A stretch of DNA of 64,000 nucleotides from Ostrinia nubilalis (GCF_963855985.1 NC_087113.1:10513889-10577888); one strand, 5' to 3'; shown: positions 43,769-54,739, counted from the first letter of the stretch. Notes: a model not told the origin generated them from the sequence alone. Program-made: numbers and translations.

Positions 43769-44089
43769 GGGCGCCGCCCCTCTCGCGGATAAAAGTCTGT
43801 CAAACTACATACCAAAGACACCGATTATGGCTATTAGTTACGGTTAAAGAAGGTGGTGCAACTCAGCCTTAGGAAACAGAGCATAGATTGAAAAAATGCT
43901 TTTGACTATAATGAAATAATGTAATGTAATGATACAGCGAAACCAAAATCATTCAATTCTGCTACATTTAACAATCTTCATTGTCCGAATTACGTAAAAC
44001 GATTCCGCCAAAGTCGTTCTCGCTGACAACACTTCGCGAACTCGTAAATCTAATTCGAAATCTCTTAAAAACGTTCTGCCGAGAAAAAT

Positions 44090-44432
44090 ATGGGCTCGTA
44101 AACTGAATGCGTCAGATGCAGGGACGGCTTCATTTTATTGGGCGGGCTGAGGCTCCCAAACATTTCTTGAAGAATCTCTCCATCACTGAGTGCTCCGCAT
44201 TGCTCATAAGAATAGCTACCACCATCTTGCCAAGTCTGTCGCCATAACAACAATGTTAACAGTATTGTTGTGTTCCGGCAGTTAAGAGGTAAGATACCCA
44301 GTTCCTCCGAAGTTGAGGATTCCGGGTGAAGCTCGCTTCCACCTTCAGCCTGATAGGCACTTACCATCAGGTGAGATACAGATACATCGGCCTGTATGGC
44401 CAAGAGCTTCCTCGTTGTGGATAAAAAAAAAC
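44090..44432 (-). mobile_element. LINE 3-prime end with A tail
   Basis: On the minus strand the sequence opens with AAGTTTTTTTTTATCCAC and includes ATCTCACCTGATGGTAAGTG, a common motif of lepidopteran LINE 3-prime UTRs. The part GAGGAAGCTCTTGGCC is shared with 9275-9290. Confidence 0.6.
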
Positions 44433-45169
44433 TTAAATTCGTTGTGTTAAGGTTTTAATTTTTTTAATGTTGGTCAAAAATAAACTTAGCTATCCATGCC
44501 ATGCTGAACCTTGTTCTGATTAATCTTAAAATGCTTCTATGACATTTGTGAAAGCTTGATTCTGTTCTTTTCACTATCAGTAATTGATTCTTAAGAATAT
44601 TCATTAAATCATGGTCATAGTTGTTTTTGATGCAATACTGAGTGTCCCTATAACGAGCGAGAAATTATATTATACTTTGTGAGCTGACTTGAAGTGGAGA
44701 CTAAATGACTTGATGATGATCAGCTGACTTGACTTATATTTAGGTGGTGATTGTGCTAATTAATCACTGCATTTCGTTTATTTTAAAAGTGTTTTGTAAT
44801 TTGTTTGATCACTAAGTTTGAGAACCGTTGTTAAGAATGGCGTTTAATTTGATCGATTAATTTTATGTCCGACTTGACAGATCGTAATTCTCTCAGTTAG
44901 AAAACATTTGTTGTATTCCGAGTTAGACAAACTTTTCCTTGGGTATTGTTTTTCTCATGGTAAACCCCAAGAGATTTCGTAGGACTCCCATAAACGTAAA
45001 GCCTCTGTCACACTTGGGGACAGTTTGACTCCAACATTACGAGCAATGGTCAGTCTACTTGACGATGCAACGTTTGCTCTGTGTTTTGCATTTTACAGCG
45101 CAAATGATAGATTATATCCCCCACTTCTTTTAAATTTCAGTAAAGGTGTGACACTTTTTCTATGTGAAA

Positions 45170-45320
45170 GATTTTTTATGCACAACAGCCTTGTTGTGCC
45201 AGCCAGGTATTTGATCGCAATCGCACCTGGTGTTAAGTGAGATGCAGTCAGTCTGGTACATACCTGCCCTGTAAGTGCCTATTCACTCGCCTTGTTTGGG
45301 AAAGACCGCAGCAGGCAGCG
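45170..45320 (+). mobile_element. LINE 3-prime-UTR-type repeat
   Basis: AGCCAGGTATTTGATCGCAATC, then CACCTGGTGTTAAGTGAGATGC and TGCCCTGTAAGTGC, match 49560-49690 in reverse. Confidence 0.6.
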
Positions 45321-45460
45321 AATTACAGTCCCTAGCTGTTCGCATTATAAGAGTTATCGATTTAAAATAATATTGACTGTTTTATTTCTGTTTCCTATTC
45401 ATGCACGTTAATGTTGTTCACTGACACGTTAGTCAACGTGTCGCTACATTTCTCCCGCAG

Positions 45461-45569
45461 TGTATCCAAGGTCTTACCCACTGGCCAGGAACCGAATGCG
45501 ATACCTACTTCTCGCATCGTCCTTGCGCCTTGTTTGGCCGATGCCGTGTTTTTGTTGCGCCCTACGTAG
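45461..45569 (+). CDS. Orphan exon candidate, unknown gene
   Basis: A good acceptor (CATTTCTCCCGCAG) and a donor-like TAGGTATCG bound 109 bp that are open from phase 0: CIQGLTHWPGTECDTYFSHR then PCALFGRCRVFVAPYV. The stretch is richer in GC than its surroundings. Against it, a second plus frame is open as well and the third is open up to a stop at the donor, and I recognise no family. It could be an exon of an unknown nested gene, a retroposed scrap, or chance. Confidence 0.22.
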
Positions 45570-46238
45570 GTATCGATTTATGGTAATATCGTTAGGGAAT
45601 AAACACGGTGATATTTATCCTTTTTTTATTATGTTTTTGAGTATTCTTGATCTTCTATGTAACGTATGTTTTCAGGAAAAAGTATTTACGCATGTTTACG
45701 CGTTTTTGAGTTTCGAACTAGATGGAGTAGTGTTTCAGTTTCAGTTCTTCATGATATGGAAATTATCAATCATATTAAAAATCCACAAGCACAATCTCAT
45801 CCATCTAAACTTTAGTATGGTTTCTGGTCTAATAAGTTTCTGGTCTTGAAAGCGTTTATTTGTCCCAAAATCAGATGATGAATATCCCGCCTGAGTTCAA
45901 CATGAAAACAATATCCAAAAGGCTCCCCTTCATAAAGAATTAATTGGCATTCAAATCAACTGAAAATTTCACAGCTCCTGATTGATTGTGTATTGATGTT
46001 ATTAATTCACCATCACTGAATCGATATTAAAGATAGCACGATAGCACTGTAACAGATTTCGGATTTCTTTTTTTAGAAATTGTACGTCACATTCATCTAG
46101 TTATTTTAATATTATGTATACGAGTATTATAGTCCACAGCTATGCAGTATTAATGGGATTCCTATTAATTCGTCCAAGGATTCCTAGCATGGGTCGTGTT
46201 TGTAGCCTCGACCTTTAAACTAACCTTAACCTATTTGA

Positions 46239-46432
46239 GTTATCTGTTAACGCATCGGTTGCATGCAGTATAGGCGCTATGATTACTAGTTTGATGGAAT
46301 TTCAGTGTTATCTGTTAACGCATCGGTTGCATGCAGTATAGGCGCTATGATTACTAGTTTGATGGAATTTCAGTGTTATCTGTTAACGCATCGGTTGCAT
46401 GCAGTATAGGCGCTATGATTACTAGTTTGATG
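46239..46432 (+). repeat. 68-bp tandem repeat, nearly three copies
   Basis: Units begin at 46239, 46307 and 46375 with GTTATCTGTTAACGCATCGG. The copies are identical as far as I can read, and the third is cut at GTTTGATG, where a LINE-type tail begins. Identity implies recent expansion. Confidence 0.9.
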
Positions 46433-46620
46433 CAGACAGTGGTGACTGAGTTTGTTGCGGCGCTTCTTCTCAGCACTTGCCAAATGTTGGTCTCGAAGCG
46501 CTGGTAGGGTAAAAAGATTATGAGACATGTAGAGGCTCCTTAAGAGCATATTTTATGACGATTTGTAAGAACTATTTATTAGTCTAAACAAATAAAGAAA
46601 TTTTGACTTTGACTTTGACT
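46433..46620 (+). mobile_element. LINE 3-prime-UTR-type repeat with tail
   Basis: CAGACAGTGGTGACTGAGTTTG, then GAAGCGCTGGTAGGGTAAA and the tail AATAAAGAAATTTTGACTTT with three GACTTT units. Full-length version of the family split at 57790-58200. Confidence 0.65.
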
Positions 46621-46667
46621 TCAGACAAAACCTATTTAGAAAATTAATTGGGCATGGCGTCTAGTTT

Positions 46668-46760
46668 CTTGCGCAGTTTTAGTACTGGCACACCTATTGT
46701 TCTGAAGCAGTGGTAAAGTTAAAATGAGACGTGTAAAAGCACTTTTTAAAAGCTTATTTG
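46668..46760 (+). mobile_element. LINE 3-prime-UTR-type repeat
   Basis: CTTGCGCAGTTTTAGTACTGG, then CTGAAGCAGTGGTAAAG and AAATAAAATAAA. Same family as 30190-30325. Confidence 0.55.
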
Positions 46761-47891
46761 CTGGAAATAAAATAAAATTACATTTTCCATGTGTTTCTAG
46801 TTTGGGAAAAATTAGGTAGTGCCCTCTTGTAGATGTCATCATTATATGGGACTCTTCAGTGTTGTCCAAACGTGGCAAAAATCAGAACTAAAAACCCAAT
46901 ATAGTAATAGCGCCCTCCAGTCAATGTCATAGCTGGGACGGTTCAGTGTCGAACAACTATACTAGAAAGATTCCAAGTCCTAGTAGAGTAAGTACCTATT
47001 GAAGACTTGATTGGTTATTGCTTAGTCCGAAGCAAAATTGCTTCTTTTGGAGTAGTCCTTAAAAAGGCGCTTTGACCCCTAAACAGGCAATAAACAAATT
47101 CCGCTCAAACGTACAACGTTAATAAAAATTTCGTACCAACAAAAACAAAATGAGCTAAAGCCCGATGCCGGGGTTTATTACATGTTATTGTTCCGCTGAT
47201 CAAAGGGTGCCAACTCGCCTTATACATAATTCAGCTCGGCCCGATATATTTCTTCAGACCTACTGTTCGGGAAATGTGAGCGAGCCAAGGAGAAAGGCCA
47301 GCTCATTTGGTTTGAATTTGACTCGTTATGTTTGGCATTCGAAAAGTTTAATCTGATCTTTTGTTTGAAATATTTAACTGGACTCTGCCGTAAATCTCAC
47401 ACCAAGTAATGTAAATTTTTTGACTGGCTAGTATCAGAGCAGTTCAGATAAGCTCGAAGTATTTTTTTTATATTAAAAAACGTTTCTGGTCCATATTTCA
47501 AACAATCCTGTTTCTATGGTTATCTCTTATTTAATTCGTAATGAGAATTTTAAAACCAATCGAATTGAGAACCTCCTCCTTTTGTTGAAGTCGGTTAAAA
47601 ACTAAGTTAAATAACTTTTAAAGGGATGAGACTGCGATAACAATTGATATCTTTGTGTCTCGATTCGCTGTACTTGAATGGCTACGATTTTGCTTTATTT
47701 TTGTGCAAAGTTTTTTTATTGTTTGCTTCCAAAATTACTGGCCGTTTTCACCGGGCTAGTAACCTGAATGTTCTGTGACGTATGCAATGTATTAAAACCT
47801 GTGATCAAAGGTGTAAGAGGGCGGGTGGCTGTCGCGTAATGGATTGAAAGCGCTTTGATTGCCGCCCAATTATATGTAATTACATTTTCCT

Positions 47892-48143
47892 GTGCAAGCC
47901 ATTGATTGGATTGGAACTACACAAGTACTTATATTAAAGCTGAAGTGGCAATGGGCAGGGCACATAGTACGCAAAACTGACGGCCGATGGGGCAGCAAGG
48001 TTCTTGAATGGACCGTCGACATCGTAAAGGTAGCAGGGAAGCGCTGGACGCAGGCCGCTACCAATCGATCAACGTGGAAAGCATTGGGGGAGGCCTATGT
48101 TCAGCAGTGGACGTCCTGTGGCTGAAATGATGATGATGATGAC
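47892..48143 (+). pseudogene. RTE-type LINE: C-terminal end and GATGAT tail
   Basis: The frame LKWQWAGHIVRKTDGRWGSK then VLEWT, DIVKVAGKRWTQAATNRS and WKALGEAYVQQWTSCG ends in TGA at 48123-48125, followed by AATGATGATGATGATGA. The stretch between VLEWT and DIVKVAG appears deleted compared with the usual GRPPTRW-containing sequence. This is the best-preserved member of the family whose tails are scattered through the window. It gives no functional protein. Confidence 0.75.
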
Positions 48144-48177
48144 TTGTATTAAAAAGCGTAGAAGTGCACATGAGTAG

Positions 48178-48303
48178 GTTTGAACTTTCCCCAGAGCCCA
48201 ACTTGACCTTCACTGGTTGGGTTTTTATTGGCGGTCAAGCTGTAGATCCTGGCTACACAGGAGTTGCAGCGGTGGGAACGAGAGGTGGGAATAGTCCCGA
48301 GTA
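48178..48303 (+). repeat. Interspersed repeat (partner 24735-24910)
   Basis: TTCACTGGTTGGGTTTTTATT, GGCGGTCAAGCTGTAG and GAGAGGTGGGAATAGTCCC are shared with 24825-24905. Class unknown. Confidence 0.6.
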
Positions 48304-48628
48304 GGTTTGAGCTGTTCGTGCAATATTGCATTCAGTTTTCTATTTTTTGTTAGTAAACTTCCTCCTCATATCGTTCTATTGGTAATTTCTGTAAGGTCTA
48401 AACACAATTAATTCCCACTTAGGAGATTCCAATCAGTGACCGCTATTGCAGTAATCCCTGATTAGATATGGATGACAACCTTTACCTTTTAGTGATTTTT
48501 ATGTTAGTAGAAGTTTTATACCAGCAAATGCCATCAATTCTTATCATATGGGTTGTTATTACAACCCTAGTTTCGGACTTAATGAGCCGTGCGATATGCT
48601 TCGATCGGCAATAGACTGCCTTCTAAAC

Positions 48629-49007
48629 CACGGGTTCCCAAACTTATTTTGTCTGCTGCCCACTTCGAGAAAAAAATATTTTTAGCGCCCCCATTTGTAG
48701 TCGAGAGCTCACACCCGTATTCACAAACATTACTATGAGGTCTCATAGTGCGCGTGAACACACAGGGTCCCAAAAACCTATTTATAGATAATACTTGAGT
48801 GGCGAAATGACACACACGAACTTACTTTTACTTAAGCAAGTATTGTTTGTTAATACGGGTGTAGGAGTTCTCCTAGTAGATGAAATTACAAATAGCCTCC
48901 CAAGCCTCTATTTAACGCTTCGTTTTTTTTCTGGGTCTCTTACAGTCCCCCCCTTTAGGCCTGCAGCGCTTACAAGGGCGCGTTACCTCCCACTTTGGGA
49001 AAGGCTG
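48629..49007 (+). mobile_element. hAT non-autonomous element with perfect 8-bp target duplication
   Basis: The element starts CACGGGTTCCCAAACTTATT and ends CACTTTGGGAAAGGCTG, an imperfect inverted repeat of hAT type. TTCTAAAC stands at 48621-48628 and again at 49008-49015, an exact 8-bp duplication. A MITE is inserted at 48712-48864. A second copy of the hAT without that insertion is at 61662-61872. Confidence 0.8.
48712..48864. mobile_element. MITE of the CCCGTATTCACAAAC family, copy 3 (nested in hAT)
   Basis: ACACCCGTATTCACAAACATT and TTTGTTAATACGGGTGT bound a core that keeps GAGGTCTCATAGTGCGCGTG but has lost the right half of copies 1 and 2. Confidence 0.7.
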
Positions 49008-49437
49008 TTCTAAACAATGTCGCATCAGGGATTTTTTTATTGCAAAAGCACTCTTATTTCCTCTACATAAGGTGTGACAGTGTTAGCCTTAGCTCAATGT
49101 GCCATCTTCCTTGACAATACAACCATTGCCCCAATTTGGTCGTAAATGTCGCGAATCTGACATTTGCGGTCTCGTTAAGTCTTGCTTGATGGTAGATTGT
49201 GGTCAATGGGGCTGTAATGGTGGCGTTACGTCATAAAAATGATATAAAACAGTTTAATGATCGTCCGATTCGTAATTTAGGTATGTGGTGTATGTTAGGA
49301 CTTAGGAATCATTTCTCCAAAGAACAATAATAAATGCGTGTGTTATGAGTGGGTTTACCACAATAACAGTGCAGTGACATTTCAGGTTATTATGATGTTC
49401 GATTTTTCCGCGTACATACTATCGAATCAGATTCAGT

Positions 49438-49545
49438 TAAAAGCGTTTTCACACGTCACTGTATTTCTTTAATCCTGCCACTGCTCCGGAACAAAATAGG
49501 GGCCAGTGCTGAGAAGGAACAGCGCAAGAAACCTCCACTTACTGT
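49438..49545 (-). mobile_element. LINE 3-prime-UTR-type repeat
   Basis: CACACGTCACTGTATTTC, then CTGCCACTGCTCCGGAACAA and GGCCAGTGCTGAGAAGGAAC. Reverse of the family at 30190. Confidence 0.55.
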
Positions 49546-49559
49546 TCCTAACGTTAATG

Positions 49560-49690
49560 TAATTCGGGCCTTTTCGAGGCGAAAGTGAATAAGCACTTAC
49601 AGGGCAGATATGTACCATCCTAGACTGCATCTTACTTAACACCAGGAACGATTGCGGTCAAATACCTGCCTTGACCTGCATAAAAAAATT
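49560..49690 (-). mobile_element. LINE 3-prime-UTR-type repeat
   Basis: Reverse of 45170-45320: AAGCACTTACAGGGCAG, CTTACTTAACACCAGGAACG and TTGCGGTCAAATACCTG. Confidence 0.6.
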
Positions 49691-50221
49691 AAATAACTCA
49701 AGCTTTACTTATGCTTACACACCTAACGATAATCTCGTAGGCTTTGTCTAGTTTTTCAACCATACCATTTTGGGAGAACCCTTCTAACTGACGTTTTGAA
49801 GTCTAATAGGTAGGGGTCTAGGTAACAAATGACGTGGTGATTCAGTGGTCGTCTTCCTTTGATGACGACAGTGTTTGCCTGGAAGGCAAGTCCGCACATC
49901 GGGGAAACAAACGATGGATCTACGTGGTTTGTGCCCACGAAATGGGGTAGTGTTGTTTTCACATTGTTGGTTTATAATGGGACGTGTGACAGTATTCTTT
50001 TCAGTTAATATCAATTTTATAGGAGCACTGGATAGAGTTTACGAAACACGGTGAAAGACAAAATGATGAAACTGCATCTAGATGGTATAGTTACAGTTTC
50101 TTGAAACGCGTTTTACAAAGTTTTCGATTCGATTTCAAACATTCCAGTCCTTTCCTGCAGGACTCTATTTCATAAACTCCACTTTGCATTAGTATTTTAT
50201 CCGTTTTCTGGTACCTACCCC

Positions 50222-50320
50222 AATACTTACTACAAGATTTGCTTAGTTTAGGACTAGATGACGCAGTGCAAAATGTCCTGGGATATTTTTTAATATTATT
50301 TATTTTATGCCGTAGTGTGA
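50222..50320 (+). mobile_element. SINE tail fragment
   Basis: GATTTGCTTAGTTTAGGACTAG then ATGACGCAGTGCAAAATGTCC and TATTATTTATTTTA. Same tail as 54180-54260. Confidence 0.6.
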
Positions 50321-50983
50321 CGAACAGTACATAGTTATTGGCTGATAAACACAAAATTAAACTTTTCATACCTCAGCTTATACATATCTCCATTACTTAT
50401 TCCAAAAAGTAAAAGACATTGCGGGACCAACTGAATTAGAGCAAACACGTCCCATTCCAGAGCACGGCCCTATTTATTCCTAATCCTGCCTGATGGCCGG
50501 TGGAATGGCGGGCTTATGGCGCGAGTGCCATGGCTTACGGCTACTGAAGCGGCGTCCTTTGATCTTGTAACGACTGATATGATACGTGATATTGTTTTTG
50601 TGAATAATTCTAATGGATTTCAAATAAACAATATTATTAGTTTATTACAAACAAGATTATTATTAGGTTTAGGATTTTAGAAGTTAAAGTTGTCAAATAG
50701 GTACACAATTTATTGGATAATTAGAAAACATAACAGATCAAAATTGCAACCTCGAAAACGTGGATATACTTAAGTGCAAAGCTCTCAAAAAAATTACGAT
50801 CAAAGCCAAGTGGCAAGTGATACAGCTGTTGAAGTGAGTGTGGTACAGTGATACGCTGGTGGAGTTAAGAGTGCGGTACAGTGATACACCTGTTCAAGTA
50901 AAAGTGGTACAGTAATACGCTGGTAGTGTTAGAGAGTGGTGCAGTGATACGACCGGTGCAGTGAGAGTGCGAGTGCCGCGAGG

Positions 50984-51001
50984 ATGCGGGGAGGACGATG
51001 A
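50984..51001 (+). promoter_or_regulatory. Five-codon upstream ORF overlapping the start codon
   Basis: ATGCGGGGAGGACGATGA encodes MRGGR and its stop TGA (50999-51001) overlaps the ATG at 50998 in an ATGA arrangement. Such overlaps can make translation of the main frame depend on reinitiation. This matters only if the exon is real and the leader includes 50984. Confidence 0.4.
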
Positions 51002-51088
51002 GCTCGCCGGATGACGCGGGTGGCGTGCGCCGGCGCCGCAGCATCAAGCGACTCCTGCGCAGCCTCACCGCCGACAAGCTGCAGACAG
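50998..51088 (+). CDS. Candidate first coding exon, possibly alternative start of RhoGEF2-like gene
   Basis: ATG at 50998 opens MSSPDDAGGVRRRRSIKRLL then RSLTADKLQT and leaves one base before the donor GTACAG. The GC-rich third positions are striking against AT-rich flanks. In this frame a TGA lies upstream at about 50962, and no usable acceptor precedes the ATG, so I take it as a first exon. It exits in the same phase as exon 10165-10236, so it could feed the same downstream exon and start a short isoform. It could equally belong to a separate gene to the right. The Arg/Lys-rich peptide matches no domain I know. Confidence 0.45.
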
Positions 51089-51259
51089 GTACAGTGATAC
51101 ATGAGATTGTGGTACAGTGATACATGAGATGGTGGTACAGTGATGCAGCCGCTGAAGTGGTGGATCACTCTTCCTATTAAAAGAAAAGTGAATGAACGGT
51201 TTATAATGTGAGTCAAGTGACATCCAGCGCCATCTAGTTCCTTTTTTGGAAACTAGCGC

Positions 51260-51313
51260 GGGAAAGTAAATCTAAGCGTTTAGTAAACCCTAAACGCTTA
51301 GATTTACTTTCCC
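51260..51313. repeat. Perfect 24-bp hairpin
   Basis: GGGAAAGTAAATCTAAGCG then TTTAG pairs perfectly with its complement after a six-base loop, TAAACC. Outside, GCGCG and CGCGA almost extend it. It may be a minimal palindromic repeat. A 24-bp stem is short for a microRNA precursor. Confidence 0.8.
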
Positions 51314-52701
51314 TAATGCGCGAGTCTAATACAAAATCTTTACTTTTGAAGTATACGTATAATAGTGACATGTCACTTACAGTGGTATCTCTATGTTTCG
51401 CTCAATTAAGACTTTATACGAAAGTAATATAGGTATTTATGTAGATTACGTTAGTGATCTCATAAATAGCCATCAATTATTTAAAAAGCTAAAGTATTTT
51501 ACACTTCGTCCGTTATAATAAAGAATTCAAAGATGGCAAAGTGCTTGAATTAGCATATTTCAGATGTTACTCTCTCCAAGATACTTCTTTTTGATATCCC
51601 CTAATATCCTGTAACAAAAAAGGCGTTATGAAGTCATTTGATAAAAAGTTTAAAGATATATTTTCTTTCACAGTGTAAAATTCCGTAGTAATATTAGTAA
51701 TTTGAAAGCTTTTATTCTCACATCCTAAAAACTTTGAAGTTTCTAGCGCTACTAAGTTTTTGCCAATTACGTCAGTTTTTCTTGTAGTCCCCAAGAGATA
51801 TTGAAACCTGTCACTCATTTTTCCACGGGCACGGCCTTGACAATGAGACATGTGCGTCAATTTCTTTGCTAGGGCTGGCAGAGATGATATTTTTTAAAGT
51901 CTTGCAAGTTTGGTATTAAAATATATTGGGCTTTATTCCTGAAACCTTATGGAATTTCCAGACTAGTGCGGTCGTGGTCAATATCCTTCTTTGTATCAGT
52001 TGTGGGTACCTATTTTAATGTTTTCCATGTGGTTTATGTGAAGAATTCAGAGAAATGGTACAAGAATACCAATGTAATAATGTTAGCATAATGTCAGGAT
52101 GTTATGTAGGTATAATGTTAGGATTGAAAGCTTAGATTTTTTGACAATCAGACTACACAATATTATTGTTGCAACATAAGATTCAACTTCTGAATGAGAT
52201 GTACCATCTGAATATTGCTTTTGGCTGCAATTATTTCTACTGATGTTGTAGTTTAAAGATATTAAGCTGTGTTATCATAGTTAAATAGGTGAAAGCAACA
52301 TTTATCTCTTTGAAACACCTTTTTGTAAACCCTATTTATTGCAAATAAATAATTTGAATTTGGACTATTTTTTTTCTCGTTCTTTCTTTCTATTTCTTTA
52401 TTTTTACAACCCTTGAGTCTACTCTCAAATCGAGGGTATCAATCACTGCAAGGGTGGGGCCGACTTGGCTAATACCCCTTGGCCGCGGGGCTTAAAGCTA
52501 CGCCAACTTTTTGTAATCGCCATGTTATTGACAGCGAGAGTTTCTGAGATTTACGCGAAATGCTGATGATACTTGTAGGTCTACTCACTTCTTTATTAAA
52601 TTATTAGAAAACTATACATCGTTCCATCCACGAAGACGCGCCCCGCCATTTTTCCGCAAATGTTGTGAGTGTTATGGATACACGCTAAATGATAAATGGT
52701 C

Positions 52702-52847
52702 GCTTGCCTCTCTAACTGACGTAACTAACATTTTGCAAAATTTTCAGGCGATTAGACAGATCGATTCGTCTTGCGAAATTGATTAAGATGGTGTAGATAA
52801 TTCAGTTTCGAAAAAAATGGCAGATACGTCAGTTAGAGAGGCAAGCG
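52702..52847. mobile_element. Palindromic MITE
   Basis: CGCTTGCCTCTCTAACTGACG and CGTCAGTTAGAGAGGCAAGCG are perfect inverted ends around an AT-rich core. No target duplication is clear. Confidence 0.7.
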
Positions 52848-52883
52848 ACGAAATGAGTGCACATGCACACTACTTACAATAAT

Positions 52884-52970
52884 GACGCCACCTAACTTAG
52901 ACTGTATTCGTATTGGAATACGAATACGATTAGGATCAAAGTTAGGTGGTGCAACTCAGGCTTAGTGTAG
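52884..52970. mobile_element. Short palindromic repeat
   Basis: GCCACCTAACTT with TATTCGTATTGGAATACGAATAC and AAGTTAGGTGGT. The right edge GGTGGTGCAACTCAGGCTTA also occurs at 43851-43871, marking a family. Fragmentary. Confidence 0.55.
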
Positions 52971-53489
52971 CTCTCGGGTTGCAACCCGCATAAGTATATA
53001 TGTAAAGATCCCGAATGACTTTTGTGGGTTTTTGTTTAAACTAAACATAGTTCTGATTCAGATTGCTTTTCTACTACGAATATTAAATATGATTTAACAT
53101 ATTCCTTTTGTGTTTTCTGTATGTTACCAGCTAATTTATTATATCTTGTTTAGTTACAGTTATAATCAGAATTAACTGCGCATTTCGCAGTACGATTCCG
53201 CCCATTCATCCAAGTTCTGGCATCCTATTGTAAACAGCATTGTTGCAAACATCTCTATTAGTAGAATCTGTAGTAACTGTTACTTTGCGGCACTCGTCTT
53301 TTTTCTTAGTTACTATTTTTGTTTAGAAGTGATATTTGTAATGACTGTTTTTGTGCCAAATAAATAGAAAAAAAAAACACTTGCTTCTTAAGTCTATAAT
53401 ACAAAATATAATATAACTCAAAGGTGACTGACTGACTGACTGACATAGTGATCTATCAATGCACAGCCCAAACCACTGGACGGATCGGG

Positions 53490-54739
53490 GCGTCTTTCCG
53501 TTCTATACATGGCCAGAACGCACCCATAGGAAACTGCTCGTGTATATTTTGTAGTGCCCGTTTGTAAATCTGTGACTCCAAACTATACACGAATTTTGCG
53601 TACTGATCGTGTATAGTTTGGAAGAGCTCAGTAAAAAAAGTCATATTCCAAACTATACTCGATTAGTTTCTACTACACCACTTACACTTGACTAGAGTGT
53701 GTTTAGTTGATATTGATTTAGTAAAATATGGAATTATATTTAAAATTACATTTATTCGATATTATTACATAAAATATTATTATTTTACTGAATCTATAAT
53801 AAATCTAGATTTTTAACACTATTGTAAGTGGTTTTTGAAATTAAATTGATTAGGTAGATTTCAAATTAAATAACAATTATTAGTGTAATCATAAATTCAT
53901 TTAAAATGAGAGAGAGTGAGAGAAGAAAGTTCAACGTGCATTATTAATACATTATGCGAGACTTTAAATGCTAGGTTTGTATTATCGGCCGTTTGGTGTA
54001 GTGGTTCGAAACGGACTACTATTCCGGAGGTAGCGGGTTCGATTCCAGCACAGTACAAACATTTGTGTGCATGAATATATTTGTTTGTATTGGACTGGGT
54101 GTTTTCTATGTATAGTAGTATGTATTTACAAAAAAAAAAGTATTTAAGTATGTATGTTTAATACTTAGTATTATGTACAAGCATTGCTTAGTTTGGGACT
54201 AGAAGCGCAGTGTAAAATGTCTAAGGATATTTATTTGTTATTTATTTTATTTATTAACTTTTATCTCAAGAACAAAATCATTTTGACATATTTCCATACC
54301 TACATAATTCTTAATTTAAGAGTTATTCGAGAATTGGTGAAAATTAAATATCAGCCCCAAAACAAAAATCTTTTCTATGGCAGAATACGTGTCGAAAGAT
54401 GATTCAATGTTTAAAGTAGACACGCAGATATGAATTAATATGTAATAGAAAGAGAGGTCAATAAGACAAAATGACTAGCATGCAACTACTCGCGTATAAA
54501 TTGTAATCACGCACTTATTACAATACATACATGATTAGTCCGTATGCGTACTGGCGATGTATATTTTGAAGTAAGATAAAATTGACCTAAGTCACTACAA
54601 AGTATACGCGAGCAGTACGCAGCATATGCGTACTGGTCGTGTATAGTTTGGAGGAGCTTAGTAAAAAAAGTCATCTCCAAACTATACTCGATTAGTTTCA
54701 CACCCTTGCGTTCTGGCTATGTATAGAACGGAAAGACGC
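53490..54739. mobile_element. 1250-bp inverted-repeat transposon with 9-bp target duplication
   Basis: Ends GCGTCTTTCCGTTCTATACA and TGTATAGAACGGAAAGACGC are inverted repeats of about 32 bp. CGGATCGGG at 53481-53489 and at 54740-54748 is an exact 9-bp target duplication, which fits the Mutator-like group best. Subterminal repeats (GTGTATAGTTTGGA, TCCAAACTATACTCGATTAG) occur near both ends. A SINE lies inside. I find no transposase, so it is non-autonomous. Confidence 0.75.
53986..54260 (+). mobile_element. tRNA-derived SINE nested in the 1250-bp element
   Basis: The head GGCCGTTTGGTGTAGTGG then GGTAGCGGGTTCGATTCC has A and B boxes, with a CTACTATTCCGG stem region between. The body runs to GCTTAGTTTGGGACTAGAAG and TTATTTATTTTATTTATT. 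It is not a working tRNA because the acceptor arm does not pair. Tails of the same family are at 14555, 50222 and 57033. Confidence 0.7.

Larger units (their letters stand above)
43769..50811. other. Repeat-bearing DNA, fourth part
   Basis: LINE tails, the 68-bp tandem repeat, a nested hAT and an RTE relic lie here. Apart from the weak exon candidate at 45461-45569, I see no coding sequence. Confidence 0.6.
50812..51146 (+). repeat. GGTACAGTGATAC minisatellite flanking an exon candidate
   Basis: Left of the exon, about four and a half units of 31 to 33 bp repeat GATACRCTGGTGGAGT-like sequence ending GTGGTACAGT. Right of it, three shorter units of 21 to 22 bp repeat GTGGTACAGTGATACATGAG. The exon donor GTACAGTGATAC is itself the first unit on the right. 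The exon therefore sits within, and supplies the donor from, the repeat. Confidence 0.8.

Noticed and set aside
45460..45849. Open frame of 129 codons starting MYPRSY
   Set aside because: It reads through an apparent donor into AT-rich DNA. If 45461-45569 is coding, the phase-0 frame is the likelier one.
51260..51313. microRNA precursor
   Set aside because: The stem is perfect but only 24 bp with a six-base loop, too short and too perfect for a typical animal precursor.
53986..54060. Functional tRNA gene
   Set aside because: A and B boxes are present, but the acceptor arm does not pair and the sequence continues into a SINE body and tail.
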